Positions 24,939 to 34,225 of a stretch of 64,000 bases of DNA are shown one piece after another; position 1 is the stretch's first letter; the number at the start of each line of letters is the position of its first letter. The DNA lies in contig JBNJHN010000001.1 of NCBI GenBank assembly GCA_051748565.1, forward strand, positions 1-64,000, written 5' to 3'. The notes below the pieces were generated by a model. It worked only from the letters and a program-made list of their open reading frames with translations, had not been told where the DNA came from and searched no databases. Both the position numbers and the translations under genes were made by a program. The DNA is from SKPH01 sp051748565 (GTDB taxonomy: Bacteria; Bacillota; Dethiobacteria; DTU022).

Positions 24939-25768
24939 ATGCTGTCAATAAGCTCCTCGGAATGGATAATATCATCAGGCAACAGGAATCCTTTATTACG
25001 GAGGCCTGTTGCGAGTTGTGCGGCAACCGGAAAATCAAGACCAAGATTTATTATTTCATCTCTCCGGCGGAAAATTTCAAAAGGAGCACCTTCCAACTTA
25101 ATTTCGCCCCTGTCCAGAACAATCATCCGATCGCAGTGTACAACTTCGCTCATATAATGAGTCAAAAGTACAATAGTAATTCCTTCCGCACGGTTAAGTT
25201 GCAGCACATTTTCGATTACCTCCCGCCTGCTGCGCGGGTCAAGGTGGGCTGTTGGCTCATCAAGGACAATACAGCTTGGTTTCATGGCCAAAACACCGGC
25301 AATGGCTACCCGCTGTTTTTGACCTTCCGAAAGGGAACTCGGTGATTCAAGGCGGAGATCTTCAAGATTTAAGGTGTCGAGAGCCCAATCGACTCTTTCT
25401 CTTATCTCATTAGGGGGAAGACCCAGGTTTTCAGGCCCGAAGGCTATATCTTCTTCTACAATACTGCTGACCAACTGGTTATCAGGATTCTGAAAGACCA
25501 TGCCTACCAATTTGCGGATAGCGGCGGTATTAACTTTATCGGAGGCAGAAAGGCCTTCCACAAACACTTTGCCTTTCGTTGCAGTCAGTAAACCGTTGAA
25601 ATGACGGGCCAGGGTAGACTTTCCTGAACCATTCTGACCGGTGACGGCCAGCATTTCACCTTGATGAACCTGCATGTTGACACTGCTTAATGCTTTAATT
25701 GCTTTGCCGCTGCCGGCCCTGTAAGTATATGAGAGGTCAATTGCCTCGATTAACGGATTCAAATCCAA
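24923..25768 (-). CDS. ecfA1: ECF transporter ATP-binding protein EcfA1
   Basis: First ATPase of the ECF module, 281 residues, with a full catalytic set: Walker A GQNGSGKST, Q-loop FQNPDNQLV, signature LSEGQKQRVAIAG, Walker B with Glu in CIVLDEPTAHLD and the H-loop LLTHYMSE. It starts at a TTG behind AAGGGGC. It lies 41 bases downstream of the S component and overlaps EcfA2, so all four subunits are translated from one message. Confidence 0.95.
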   Translation of the reverse strand: MDLNPLIEAIDLSYTYRAGSGKAIKALSSVNMQVHQGEMLAVTGQNGSGKSTLARHFNGLLTATKGKVFVEGLSASDKVNTAAIRKLVGMVFQNPDNQLVSSIVEEDIAFGPENLGLPPNEIRERVDWALDTLNLEDLRLESPSSLSEGQKQRVAIAGVLAMKPSCIVLDEPTAHLDPRSRREVIENVLQLNRAEGITIVLLTHYMSEVVHCDRMIVLDRGEIKLEGAPFEIFRRRDEIINLGLDFPVAAQLATGLRNKGFLLPDDIIHSEELIDSICRLK

Positions 25769-25809
25769 TACAGCCCCTTAAACCCTGCCTGGCACAGTAT
25801 GATTTACGC

Positions 25810-26334
25810 TTACCCTTCTGTTGGCCTGATTCTTTGGATACCTTTAACCAGGATCACTGTTAATACGGCAGCAATAATTAGCTCAGGCACGCCGTGGAGA
25901 ACCCCGACCGAGATAGAGACTTCGGCCGGCAGGTAACCTCTCCAGGTTGCCATACCAAGGACCAGTACGGTATTGGTTGCCGAACCGAACGCACCGGCTA
26001 AAGCGCAAGCTAAAACATTGTTAATCTTTTTCGTGGAATAATAGATTAAAAATGCGACAACACCAATAAAAAGGCGGGGTACGACTGAAACAAGCGGATC
26101 GGCAAAAAAAGGAGCTCCCGGCTGCAGAAAACTAAATAAACCAAAAATTGCTCCGGTAATCAAGCCCACCACCGGTCCCTCCAGCACACCGCCCAGGATA
26201 GCCGGTATATGCATAATCGTTGCATGGCCGGCCGGCGTAGGCACCGGGATAAACCCTAAGCGGGTTACACCCAGTAGGATAGATATTGCTCCGAGGATTC
26301 CTGATATGACGATTTTACGGACGGATAAGTTCAT
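25810..26334 (-). CDS. ECF transporter S component, substrate unknown
   Basis: A 174-residue, six-helix membrane protein that binds the vitamin or other micronutrient for the ECF transporter. The N-terminal SVRKIVISGILGAISILLG segment, with the small-residue helix 1 that docks on EcfT, and the PTPAGHATIMHIPAILGG loop are seen in S components of this group. AGGAGGAATTAAAAA precedes the ATG. I find no recognisable riboswitch in the 200-base divergent region (26335-26534), so the cargo cannot be named from regulation. A dedicated S-A-A-T operon makes this a group I-type arrangement. Confidence 0.88.
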   Translation of the reverse strand: MNLSVRKIVISGILGAISILLGVTRLGFIPVPTPAGHATIMHIPAILGGVLEGPVVGLITGAIFGLFSFLQPGAPFFADPLVSVVPRLFIGVVAFLIYYSTKKINNVLACALAGAFGSATNTVLVLGMATWRGYLPAEVSISVGVLHGVPELIIAAVLTVILVKGIQRIRPTEG

Positions 26335-26534
26335 TTTTTAATTCCTCCTGTGATTCTGACTAAGCACGATTAAGTTCTACAACTGTGTGGCTGAATCCTT
26401 CACTGGCTCAAGCAGATTTGATAATCCGTTTAACCTATATATTATAATAAGTGCAGAAGGAATCATATACCCAATTGAAGAATTAGGCTATAGTATTTAG
26501 CATATTTCAAAATAAAAGATAGGAGATAAACCAA

Positions 26535-26954
26535 ATGATAAAGCATTATAGCATATTATCTGCATTGCTTATCATAGTTTTCCTTGTCTTAGCTGCATGT
26601 GGCAACGAAGAAAAACAACTACCTCCGACCGGCACTTCTGTAGGCGGCTCCGTTCTGGAAACAGGTTTGGAAATTGACCAAGAACTGCTTATTATTTCGG
26701 CCCAGACAACATTTATGCCCAATGAGATATTTTATTTTTACTTTTATAATAATGCGGTTTTTGGTTCCGGGCAGGTGACTGTCCAGTTGGTTGAAAACAG
26801 CAACGAAAAAGTGCTTGCTCAAAGTAATTATGAAGTTGACCCGGATGATGATTCTTTAACCGATAAAATCTGGTTCGGAAGCCCCGGGAGGTACACCATA
26901 GTTGTGAAAGTCGGCGGTGAAATCAGGGCAACACAGGAAGTAATTATCGAATAA
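26535..26954 (+). CDS. Small predicted lipoprotein
   Basis: The 139-residue protein begins with a signal peptide (IKHYSILSALLIIVFLVLAACG) whose lipobox LAAC would leave a lipidated cysteine near residue 22. The mature part is predicted to be beta-rich (FYFYFYNNAVFGSGQVTVQL, then PGRYTIVVKVGGE), like small Ig-like domains. I do not recognise a family. It is transcribed divergently from the ECF transporter operon and ends before a good terminator at 27055, so it appears monocistronic. Confidence 0.75.
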   Translation: MIKHYSILSALLIIVFLVLAACGNEEKQLPPTGTSVGGSVLETGLEIDQELLIISAQTTFMPNEIFYFYFYNNAVFGSGQVTVQLVENSNEKVLAQSNYEVDPDDDSLTDKIWFGSPGRYTIVVKVGGEIRATQEVIIE

Positions 26955-27054
26955 TGACAATCTGCAAATTGATATGGAAAAGACTCTGACTGAGGGCCTT
27001 ATGCGATAATTTCCACGATATAAATACCCTGTAATCAAAATATTATAAACGAGG

Positions 27055-27077
27055 CCGGGATTTGTCCCGGTTTTTTT
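27055..27077 (+). terminator. Intrinsic terminator after the small lipoprotein
   Basis: CCGGGA (27055-27060) and TCCCGG (27065-27070) form a stem with a TTTG loop, followed by seven T residues (27071-27077). It lies 100 bases beyond the lipoprotein stop codon. Confidence 0.88.
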
Positions 27078-27179
27078 ATTTCTCGAAGATAGGCAGGAAT
27101 AATCATTATACCGTCGAATAAGCAGAGAGGTGTCAAGCCACTTATTTAATGTCAATCTGCGCTGGAGGATACTGCTTTA

Positions 27180-27434
27180 ATGAATTTCAATAGACGTCTG
27201 GCCCTGGTTTGCCTGATTGTGTTGATCATGTTTCTATTACACAATAGTTTTTGGCTCTGGGATCTTGATGCCCGGCTGCCATTGCTTTTTGGTTTTATGC
27301 CTTTTGCTTTTTCTTTCTATGTCGGTTACGCGGTACTGGCTTTAATAGCAATGAAGCTTATCGTTGCATTGGCCTGGCCTGACCCACCTGCGGATGTGAT
27401 AAAGTTGATCAAAGAGAAGGAACCCTCTGACTGA
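27180..27434 (+). CDS. DUF3311 small membrane protein
   Basis: An 84-residue protein with two transmembrane helices (about residues 6-24 and 36-62) and a short charged C-terminus. DUF3311 proteins are typically encoded directly before a sodium:solute symporter, as here, where the stop codon overlaps the symporter's ATG (TGATGA region). It probably acts as an accessory subunit, by analogy with other two-gene SSS systems such as YhdH/PanF-type pairs; no catalytic residue is visible. Confidence 0.85.
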   Translation: MNFNRRLALVCLIVLIMFLLHNSFWLWDLDARLPLLFGFMPFAFSFYVGYAVLALIAMKLIVALAWPDPPADVIKLIKEKEPSD

Positions 27435-28957
27435 TGACCAGCATTATTGGAATTGCCGTACTGTTAATTTATCTTTTTGTTTTGATCCTGCTGGGTGCAT
27501 ACGGCGCAAGGGTAGGTTTAAAAACCCGGGAAGATTACTTCCTGGCCGGGCGGAATCTCAGCAGTATTGGCATATTTATGGCTTTATTTGCCAGCAATAT
27601 TACAGCTTTTACCATAATAGGCCATGCCGGGTTCGCTTACGAAGTAGGCTACGGTGCTTACGGTTATGTTATTGGTTGGAGCATATTTATTACTCCTTTT
27701 ACTTTTTACCTGGTCGGTTACCGCTCCTGGCTTCTGGGTAGGTATTATGGTTACGCTACTCAACCCCAGGTATTTGGCGGTATATTTAATAGCAAAATGA
27801 TTGCCCTGTTGTTCCTGGTTTTACTTCTTTATTATACTTTGCCTTACCTTGTTGTCAGTGTCATCGGGGGCAGCCTTGCTTTTACAACCATCACAGATGG
27901 TGTAGTTCCATACTGGTTGTCATCGGTTATTATTATCAGTGTATCTTTAATATACACTTTGCCTGCCGGGATGAGAGGTACCGTCTGGACTGATATTTTT
28001 CAGGGGACCATTTTCCTGGTGGTTGCGGTATTGCTGCTGGTTGCCCTAGCCCAGGCTCTTGGGGGTTTTACTGCTATAACGGAACGGATCCTGCAGGTTA
28101 ATCCGTCTGTGCTGCAGAGAGGCCGGTCACCACAGCTTGCGCCTATAAACTGGTTTAGCTTTTCATTCATCAATTCCATTGCAGTGATCGTATTTCCGCA
28201 GATGTATACCCGAATTCTTGCCGCCCGCAGCAGCAGTAATCTAAAGAGGGTCAGTATATATTATCCCCTGGCTCTTGCAGCCATATTTGGAGTCTCTACT
28301 CTGCTCGGGGTCTGGGGTTCAGTGGCTGTTCCTGGATTGATGGGAAAAGATGCAGATAATATTGTGCCTTTACTAATTCATCGGTTTCTTTCACCTGCCT
28401 GGATGATCCTTGGTTTAGTGGTTATCCTTGCTGTGGTTAAATCATCCATCGACTCCCAGCTTCTATCTGTGACACACCTGGTTACCGACGACTTTTTGCC
28501 CCGCCTGAAACGTTTAAATTCTCAACAAGCTGTTTTCTGGGGCCGAATACTGCTGATTGTCTTTGCTGCGATAGCTTATTATATTGCCCTTGTACGTCCG
28601 GCAGCGATTTTAAGTATTGCCGCTTTTGCTTTTTCCGGATTCTCCGTGATGCTGCCGGTAATGATAGGCGCCTTATATTGGCCGCGTGCCAACAAATATG
28701 GAGCCTGTGCAGCTCTGATCCTACCGGCAGTAATGCTCCATCTCTGGTATTTGAATATTATACCGGCCTGGACAACTTTTGGTTTTATGCCGGTATTCCC
28801 TTCCTTTATCCTGGCTATAATGACGCTGGTTGCAGTTTCATACCTGACACCTGCTCCACCGCCTGAACAGCGGGAAAAAACCTTCGCAATTTTTGACAGG
28901 GTTTTCAAGGACACAGTTAATAAACCGGTAATCAGTATTAAAAACAAAATAGGATAA
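27434..28957 (+). CDS. Sodium:solute symporter (SSS family)
   Basis: A 507-residue permease with about 13 transmembrane helices that would use the sodium gradient to import an organic solute. SSS-family segments include GLKTREDYFLAGRNLSSIGIF near the N-terminus, the SNITAFTIIGHAGFAYEVGY helix 2 loop and the PAGMRGTVWTDIFQG region. The substrate cannot be predicted from sequence alone. It is coupled by overlap to the DUF3311 gene and lies 35 bases before comEC. Confidence 0.92.
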   Translation: MTSIIGIAVLLIYLFVLILLGAYGARVGLKTREDYFLAGRNLSSIGIFMALFASNITAFTIIGHAGFAYEVGYGAYGYVIGWSIFITPFTFYLVGYRSWLLGRYYGYATQPQVFGGIFNSKMIALLFLVLLLYYTLPYLVVSVIGGSLAFTTITDGVVPYWLSSVIIISVSLIYTLPAGMRGTVWTDIFQGTIFLVVAVLLLVALAQALGGFTAITERILQVNPSVLQRGRSPQLAPINWFSFSFINSIAVIVFPQMYTRILAARSSSNLKRVSIYYPLALAAIFGVSTLLGVWGSVAVPGLMGKDADNIVPLLIHRFLSPAWMILGLVVILAVVKSSIDSQLLSVTHLVTDDFLPRLKRLNSQQAVFWGRILLIVFAAIAYYIALVRPAAILSIAAFAFSGFSVMLPVMIGALYWPRANKYGACAALILPAVMLHLWYLNIIPAWTTFGFMPVFPSFILAIMTLVAVSYLTPAPPPEQREKTFAIFDRVFKDTVNKPVISIKNKIG

Positions 28958-28992
28958 TTCATTTTACTTTACAGATTATTTTATACAAACTT

Positions 28993-31503
28993 ATGTCACT
29001 GATAAACGCAGCAAACAATCGAAACCGCCGGTTAAGCCGCGATCTTTCCAATCGCCTGCTGGTAATCGTTACCCTGGCCTATATTGCCGGTATTGTAATC
29101 AGCCGTCTCTGGTTGGAGCTTTCACCATCTGCTTATTATTCGGTTGGCCTTTTTCTGTTTTTGCTTTCAACTGCTCTCTACCTGCGATATATATCTTTCT
29201 ACAGGGCATTTCTTATACTTGTTGTCACCGTGGCCGGAGGATCTGCCTTTTTCTTTGCTGTGCAGCATTCAGATGATAGTTTGATTAACTATGCCGGTTT
29301 TCCAGTAACTGTGGATGGAACAGTGGTTGAAGAGCCGATTTTCCATGCCGACCATACTGCTTATCGTTTAAGTATTAATGTGGTTGAGACAAGTGAAGGA
29401 AGTTTTCCGGTAACTGGAACATTGTTGGCTAAAATCTACGGTGATGGAGGGGAGAATTACTGGTTTGGTGAACGTCTCCGCCTGAGTGGCACTATTATCG
29501 AACCTCGGGGCCGGCGCAATCCGGGTGGGTTTGATTACCGCTTTTACTTGCTCAGCCAGGGTGTTGATGCCTTGATTTATCCCGCCAAAGCCAGGGTAAG
29601 TTCTCTGGGTCCGGGTGAGGTTGGCAAACCGACTGAATCGGCAGCAATAATACGCAGTGCTATGACGGAGTCTATAAAAAGCGCTTTGCCTTCACCTTCA
29701 GCCGAGTTATTAACAGCAATCCTTTTTGGACAAAGAGATCAGTTGCCGCCAGAGGTCGAAGAAAATTTTCGCCGGGCAGGTGTCGGACACCTGATGGCCG
29801 TTTCAGGTTTGCATGTAGGTATAATAGCCACCATGATTCTCGGCTTATGGCGGCGACTGAACCTGAAAGGGAATCTGCCGCTGATTCTGGCAATAGCGTT
29901 GGTTATAGTTTATGCTTACCTGACTGGTATGCGCCCATCAGCATTAAGGGCTGCTATAATGGTTTCCATAGCCCTGGCTGCCCTGCTTCTGGACCGGGAA
30001 AGAGATTTACCTACGGCAGTTGCTTTTGCCGCCCTGGTTACTCTCTTTATCAATCCTCTCCTGCTTTTTACGATTGGTTTTCAGCTCTCTTATGCGGCCA
30101 CCCTTGCCCTGATATATATTTACCGCCCCCTGGAAAGGATATTGATTGATCTAAACTGTCCCCGTTATCTGATTGCTCCCCTTGTAGTAACCATTGCAGC
30201 GCAGATCGGTGTTCTTCCACTTTGTATTTACTATTTTCAATATATACCAACAGGCGTCCTTCTTTTTAATTTGCTGTTGTTGCCAATGATTGCTTTAGTT
30301 GTTGGATTGGGTTTAACCGGAGCTTTAATAAGCCTTGTTTTTCCCGCGGGAGGAGCTTATCTGCTCTGGGCCTCTCGTCCGCTTCTGGAATTGATGTTGT
30401 TAATAACATCAATAAGCAGCCTTCCGGGTTTCTATGTCCCCCTTAAGCCTCCCGGGATCCTTTTATTATTTATATTTTATGGTTTCCTGACAGCGTCACT
30501 CTTATTGTATTATCGCTGGGAAAACCATACTCGCTTATTGGGGAAAATATCTCTACTTGATTATGCGCAGTTAATTTTTCACAGACTGTTGCCTGGTAAA
30601 CGTATTCGCATGCATATTGTTGGAGGGTCAGTTCTAATTCTGGCCATAATTTTTGTTTGGTCGGGACTATTACTGCCATCACAGTCAATGCTGACAGTGA
30701 CCTTTATTGATGTGGGACAGGGCGCTTCTGCTTTAGTTGAAGCCCCCTGCGGGGCGGTAATCATGATTGATGCGGGAGGTGTACCCGCCTGGCGAAGCGA
30801 CCCGGGGGAGATAGGTGAAAGAGTGCTGCTGCCTTTCCTCAGGCGCCAGGGGATCCGCAGCATCGATCTGGCTGTAATTACTCATCCCCACGAAGATCAT
30901 TTCGGAGGATTTATCTCCATGGTTGGTGAAATTGACCTTAAAAAGATACTGATTTCTCCGATTGCAGGCAACACGGAGCACTACGGTGACCTTCTCAACC
31001 AGGCACAATTAGCAGGATCGGTAATCAGCCAATCTGTTAATGGGCAAATTTGGCTTTGTGGCCCCGATTTAACATTGGAGATTGTTGGTCCCCCGGAACC
31101 CCTTTTGAGGGGCACAAACAGCGATCTCAACAACAACTCGATCGTATTTTTCCTGCATTATGGTGAAATTCGGATGCTATTCACAGGAGATATCGAAGAT
31201 GCAGCAGTTATCGATCTTTTCGGGCGCCGGGTTGATCTTCGGGCTGATTTGCTGCATGTTCCGCACCATGGCGGCTTTATGGAAGCTATGCCTGCATTTA
31301 TAGAAGCTGTCAGGCCTTCTCTTGCTGTTATCCAGGTAGGCCCGAATTCTTTTGGTCATCCCCATCCTTATATTATCGGCGTCCTTGAAGCGGCCGGTGT
31401 TCCGATCTACCGTAACGATCACCACGGAGCGGTTATAGTAAAAACCGACGGTAAGGCGATCAGGGTCACTACCACAGAGCAGCCTACTCTGGTCAGGCAA
31501 TAA
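28993..31503 (+). CDS. comEC: ComEC/Rec2 competence channel
   Basis: ComEC forms the inner-membrane channel for single-stranded DNA in natural transformation and may degrade the other strand. Layout in 836 residues: an N-terminal membrane region with a DUF4131/OB-like domain (about 90-190); the Competence domain with about eight helices (about 215-500, including GVGHLMAVSGLHVGIIA); then a metallo-beta-lactamase nuclease domain (about 560-836) with the metal site ITHPHEDHFGG and later HVPHHG. The protein is complete. It has lost its usual comEA neighbour. ATG start without a strong ribosome binding site. Confidence 0.94.
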   Translation: MSLINAANNRNRRLSRDLSNRLLVIVTLAYIAGIVISRLWLELSPSAYYSVGLFLFLLSTALYLRYISFYRAFLILVVTVAGGSAFFFAVQHSDDSLINYAGFPVTVDGTVVEEPIFHADHTAYRLSINVVETSEGSFPVTGTLLAKIYGDGGENYWFGERLRLSGTIIEPRGRRNPGGFDYRFYLLSQGVDALIYPAKARVSSLGPGEVGKPTESAAIIRSAMTESIKSALPSPSAELLTAILFGQRDQLPPEVEENFRRAGVGHLMAVSGLHVGIIATMILGLWRRLNLKGNLPLILAIALVIVYAYLTGMRPSALRAAIMVSIALAALLLDRERDLPTAVAFAALVTLFINPLLLFTIGFQLSYAATLALIYIYRPLERILIDLNCPRYLIAPLVVTIAAQIGVLPLCIYYFQYIPTGVLLFNLLLLPMIALVVGLGLTGALISLVFPAGGAYLLWASRPLLELMLLITSISSLPGFYVPLKPPGILLLFIFYGFLTASLLLYYRWENHTRLLGKISLLDYAQLIFHRLLPGKRIRMHIVGGSVLILAIIFVWSGLLLPSQSMLTVTFIDVGQGASALVEAPCGAVIMIDAGGVPAWRSDPGEIGERVLLPFLRRQGIRSIDLAVITHPHEDHFGGFISMVGEIDLKKILISPIAGNTEHYGDLLNQAQLAGSVISQSVNGQIWLCGPDLTLEIVGPPEPLLRGTNSDLNNNSIVFFLHYGEIRMLFTGDIEDAAVIDLFGRRVDLRADLLHVPHHGGFMEAMPAFIEAVRPSLAVIQVGPNSFGHPHPYIIGVLEAAGVPIYRNDHHGAVIVKTDGKAIRVTTTEQPTLVRQ

Positions 31504-31620
31504 ATTTCTATACATAACAGGAAAACATTTCATTTCGAAGAAACTAATTATTTATGATTTGATTGTTCAAAGATATTCCAAAATCTTAAAAATAAAAAGG
31601 AAAGGCGGGAGAAAGTCATT

Positions 31621-32160
31621 ATGGAGCCGGATGAGATAGCCCAGCTGATTACTCAAAACGATAATGATTCCCGCCGCGCTCTTTTCGAAGCGTACTATAA
31701 GCGCACTTTTGCAGTTGTCTATAATATATTGCGGCGCCGTGAAAATGCTGAAGATATAACCCAGGATGCCTTCATCAAGGCCTTTCAGAACCTTCATCAA
31801 TTGCAGGATGAGACTAAATTCGGAGCCTGGCTGGCCGTAATTGCCTCGAACCTGGCCCGCAATTACCTGAAACGGGAAAAGAAAATTTTGCTGACTGATG
31901 AACTGCCGGAAATCCGGTCTGCTCCCGCATCAAATGACACGGAAGAGGCAGCCATGCGCAGTTTGCAGGTAGATCAGGTCAGGACGGCAGTCAGAGCCCT
32001 GCCACCCGATCAATACCAGGTAATAGTTCTCCAGTATTACTATGATTTAAAAGTAGATGAAATTGCCGCTATACTTAATATAAGAGCCGGAACGGTTAAG
32101 TCGCGTCTTTTTCGCGCCAGGCAAAAATTGGCAGAATCGTTGGAACCTGAAGTGAGTTAA
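31621..32160 (+). CDS. ECF-type RNA polymerase sigma factor
   Basis: The 179-residue protein has sigma region 2 (ENAEDITQDAFIKAFQNLHQL, about residues 43-63) and region 4 with its helix-turn-helix (VDEIAAILNIRAGTVKSRLFRARQKL, about 143-168), with no region 3, as in the extracytoplasmic-function group. It is followed after 35 bases by a single-pass membrane protein that is probably its anti-sigma factor. Behind GGCGGGAGAAAG at 31603-31614. The signal and target genes are unknown. Confidence 0.94.
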   Translation: MEPDEIAQLITQNDNDSRRALFEAYYKRTFAVVYNILRRRENAEDITQDAFIKAFQNLHQLQDETKFGAWLAVIASNLARNYLKREKKILLTDELPEIRSAPASNDTEEAAMRSLQVDQVRTAVRALPPDQYQVIVLQYYYDLKVDEIAAILNIRAGTVKSRLFRARQKLAESLEPEVS

Positions 32161-32195
32161 GTTTGTCTTTAATTAAAAGGAGGTGACCGGGATAA

Positions 32196-32960
32196 ATGTC
32201 TAAAAAATCCAACCTGAAATTATATGATGACTTAATCAGGAAAGCAGTGGCTATGGAAATAGATTGTATCGAAGTTGAACAGGCTGGAAAGGCCTGGCAG
32301 AACATTGAATCTAAACTGGAACAATCCCGGCCATCTTACCGACCCCGGTTTTTAGGCTTTACCTGGGGTCGTGCTGCTGCGGTTGCTGCCGCCTGCCTTG
32401 TCCTTGTCGCGGGCGGCCTCGGCATTTTTCGGACTGCCCAGCACTCCGTTCCTCTTGCAGACTCCGAGATGCCTGCAGAGCAGGCTGATGAAATTGGTGT
32501 ACTGCGGGTTGAAGATGATGTTGATTTGACTGAAACCACGGAAAAGGAAGCCGGGAGGGGAGAACATGATTTGCAGGTTTTTTTGGGTGTACCTGACCCT
32601 ATGCCTCCGGCCTGGCCTCAATCTTTACCTGGGGATTATATGCTTGATGAAGAAATTATTTTTATTGAAGCCGGTGAACCTGAATACCGGGGAGCAATTT
32701 ACTTCAGCAGCAATACTGCGCTGCTCCTGGTTAAATCAGAAGTTCACGGTCAAGGAATACCGGAATTTTTAGATCACCTGGGAGATCATATCAAGGCTGA
32801 GTTGGGAGATATAGATCTATTAAATAGATATACATACATATCAGTTGAAGAACATCCGGGCCTGGCCTGGCAGGATAACGGGGGCAGCCAGGCCTTACTG
32901 GTTCTTTTTGGTGATATAGACATAGAAGAGCTTAAAAGAATAGCTGCTTTCCTTGATTAA
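32196..32960 (+). CDS. Putative membrane-bound anti-sigma factor
   Basis: This 254-residue protein starts with about 50 hydrophilic residues, has one transmembrane helix at about 57-77 (AAAVAAACLVLVAGGLGIF) and a 175-residue acidic extracytoplasmic part. The topology and position directly after an ECF sigma gene fit an anti-sigma factor. The usual zinc-binding HxxxCxxC motif is absent from the cytoplasmic part, which contains a single Cys (MEIDCIEV). I do not recognise the outer domain. AGGAGGTGACCGGGATAA lies before the ATG. Confidence 0.7.
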   Translation: MSKKSNLKLYDDLIRKAVAMEIDCIEVEQAGKAWQNIESKLEQSRPSYRPRFLGFTWGRAAAVAAACLVLVAGGLGIFRTAQHSVPLADSEMPAEQADEIGVLRVEDDVDLTETTEKEAGRGEHDLQVFLGVPDPMPPAWPQSLPGDYMLDEEIIFIEAGEPEYRGAIYFSSNTALLLVKSEVHGQGIPEFLDHLGDHIKAELGDIDLLNRYTYISVEEHPGLAWQDNGGSQALLVLFGDIDIEELKRIAAFLD

Positions 32961-32973
32961 ATAATTATATCGT

Positions 32974-33966
32974 TCAAGGCTTGATATATTTCATCATATT
33001 GCGAAGTTTCTTGCCAACGCTAGCAATCAGATGATTTTCTTCTATTTTTCTGAGTGCCTTGAACTGAGGTTGATTGGCCTGGTTTTCAGTTATCCACTCC
33101 AGGGCAAACTGCCCGGTCTGGATTTCATATAAGATCTTTTTCATTTCTTTGCGGACCTGATCGTTTATGATCCTTGGTCCCCTGGTCAGGTCGCCGTATT
33201 CAGCAGTATCGCTTACCGAGTAACGCATTCTTTCCAGGCCGCCTTCGTAAATAAGATCAACTATCAATTTAAGCTCGTGCAGGCATTCAAAATATGCCAC
33301 TTCAGGTTGGTATCCTGCATCTACAAGTGTATCGAAGCTGGCTTTGATTAGCGATGATACCCCTCCACAGAGGATAACCTGTTCTCCGAAGAGGTCGGTT
33401 TCCGTTTCTTCCTGGAGGGTGGTTTCAATTACCCCGGCGCGGGTACAGCCGATACCCTTGGCATAAGCGAGGGCCAGCTCTTTTGCTTTTCCGGTAAAAT
33501 CCTGGTGAATAGCAAGCAGACCCGGAACCCCAGCTCCTTCTTTGTAAAGTCTTCTCAAGAGGTGGCCCGGGCTTTTCGGGGCAACCATAAAGACGTCTAC
33601 ATTTCCAGGGGGAACTACCTGGTTGTAGATGATATTAAAGCCGTGAGAAACCACCAGGGCTTTCCCTTCTGTCAGGTAAGGCAGGACCGATTCTTTATAT
33701 ACTGCCGGTTGGACATTATCTCCAATTAGAATTTGAATGATATCTGCTGCTTTTGCCGCTTCACTTACTGTTGCTACTTCCAGACCGTCTTCTTTAACCT
33801 GTTCCCAGCTTTTACTTTCCCTGTAGAGGCCGACTACAACATCAAGACCGCTGTCCTTTAAGTTTTGGGCCTGGGAATGACCCTGGCTGCCGTAACCTAA
33901 AACAGCAATTTTTTTATTCTTCAGGATGTTTAAGTCTGCGTCCTGGTCATAATACATAACTGCCAT
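32974..33966 (-). CDS. ilvC: Ketol-acid reductoisomerase (class I)
   Basis: IlvC catalyses the second common step of valine, leucine and isoleucine synthesis. The 330-residue length is that of class I. The NADPH fold begins [21 protein letters not shown]; the specificity loop is YRESKSW. The metal-binding knotted domain has [12 protein letters not shown] and [32 protein letters not shown] precedes the ATG. No other ilv or leu genes are nearby, so it is an isolated copy; it converges on the anti-sigma gene with 13 bases between. Confidence 0.97.
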   Translation of the reverse strand: MAVMYYDQDADLNILKNKKIAVLGYGSQGHSQAQNLKDSGLDVVVGLYRESKSWEQVKEDGLEVATVSEAAKAADIIQILIGDNVQPAVYKESVLPYLTEGKALVVSHGFNIIYNQVVPPGNVDVFMVAPKSPGHLLRRLYKEGAGVPGLLAIHQDFTGKAKELALAYAKGIGCTRAGVIETTLQEETETDLFGEQVILCGGVSSLIKASFDTLVDAGYQPEVAYFECLHELKLIVDLIYEGGLERMRYSVSDTAEYGDLTRGPRIINDQVRKEMKKILYEIQTGQFALEWITENQANQPQFKALRKIEENHLIASVGKKLRNMMKYIKP

Positions 33967-34143
33967 TTGATAAATCCTCCCTGCAAATATGATAACTCTA
34001 AATATTAGCTATTTCCGGCAAAAGTCCTGCCTGCTGAAAAATAAAGTCAAAAAAGGGCTAATCCATTTTTAAAGATTAACTTTGTTATATCTTAAATAAT
34101 AAGAAGCTGGAAATTTGAAAAATAATATTTTTTTGCAGGTATT

Positions 34144-34171
34144 TTGTCAGCAATAGTTTAATAAATATGAT
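34144..34171 (+). promoter_or_regulatory. Putative rubrerythrin promoter
   Basis: TTGTCA (34144-34149), a 16-base spacer and TATGAT (34166-34171) lie upstream of the rubrerythrin gene. A perfect inverted repeat, GCTGAAAATTTCAGC (34179-34193), covers the expected transcription start and may be an operator or a short hairpin at the 5' end of the mRNA. It is not the PerR consensus. Confidence 0.5.
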
Positions 34172-34225
34172 AAACCCTGCTGAAAATTTCAGCACGGATA
34201 ATTTTATAGGAGGAGGTTGTTTGTA

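Noticed and set aside
26335..26534. Vitamin riboswitch before the ECF S component
   Set aside because: On the minus strand I could not find TPP, FMN, cobalamin, THF or preQ1 motifs.
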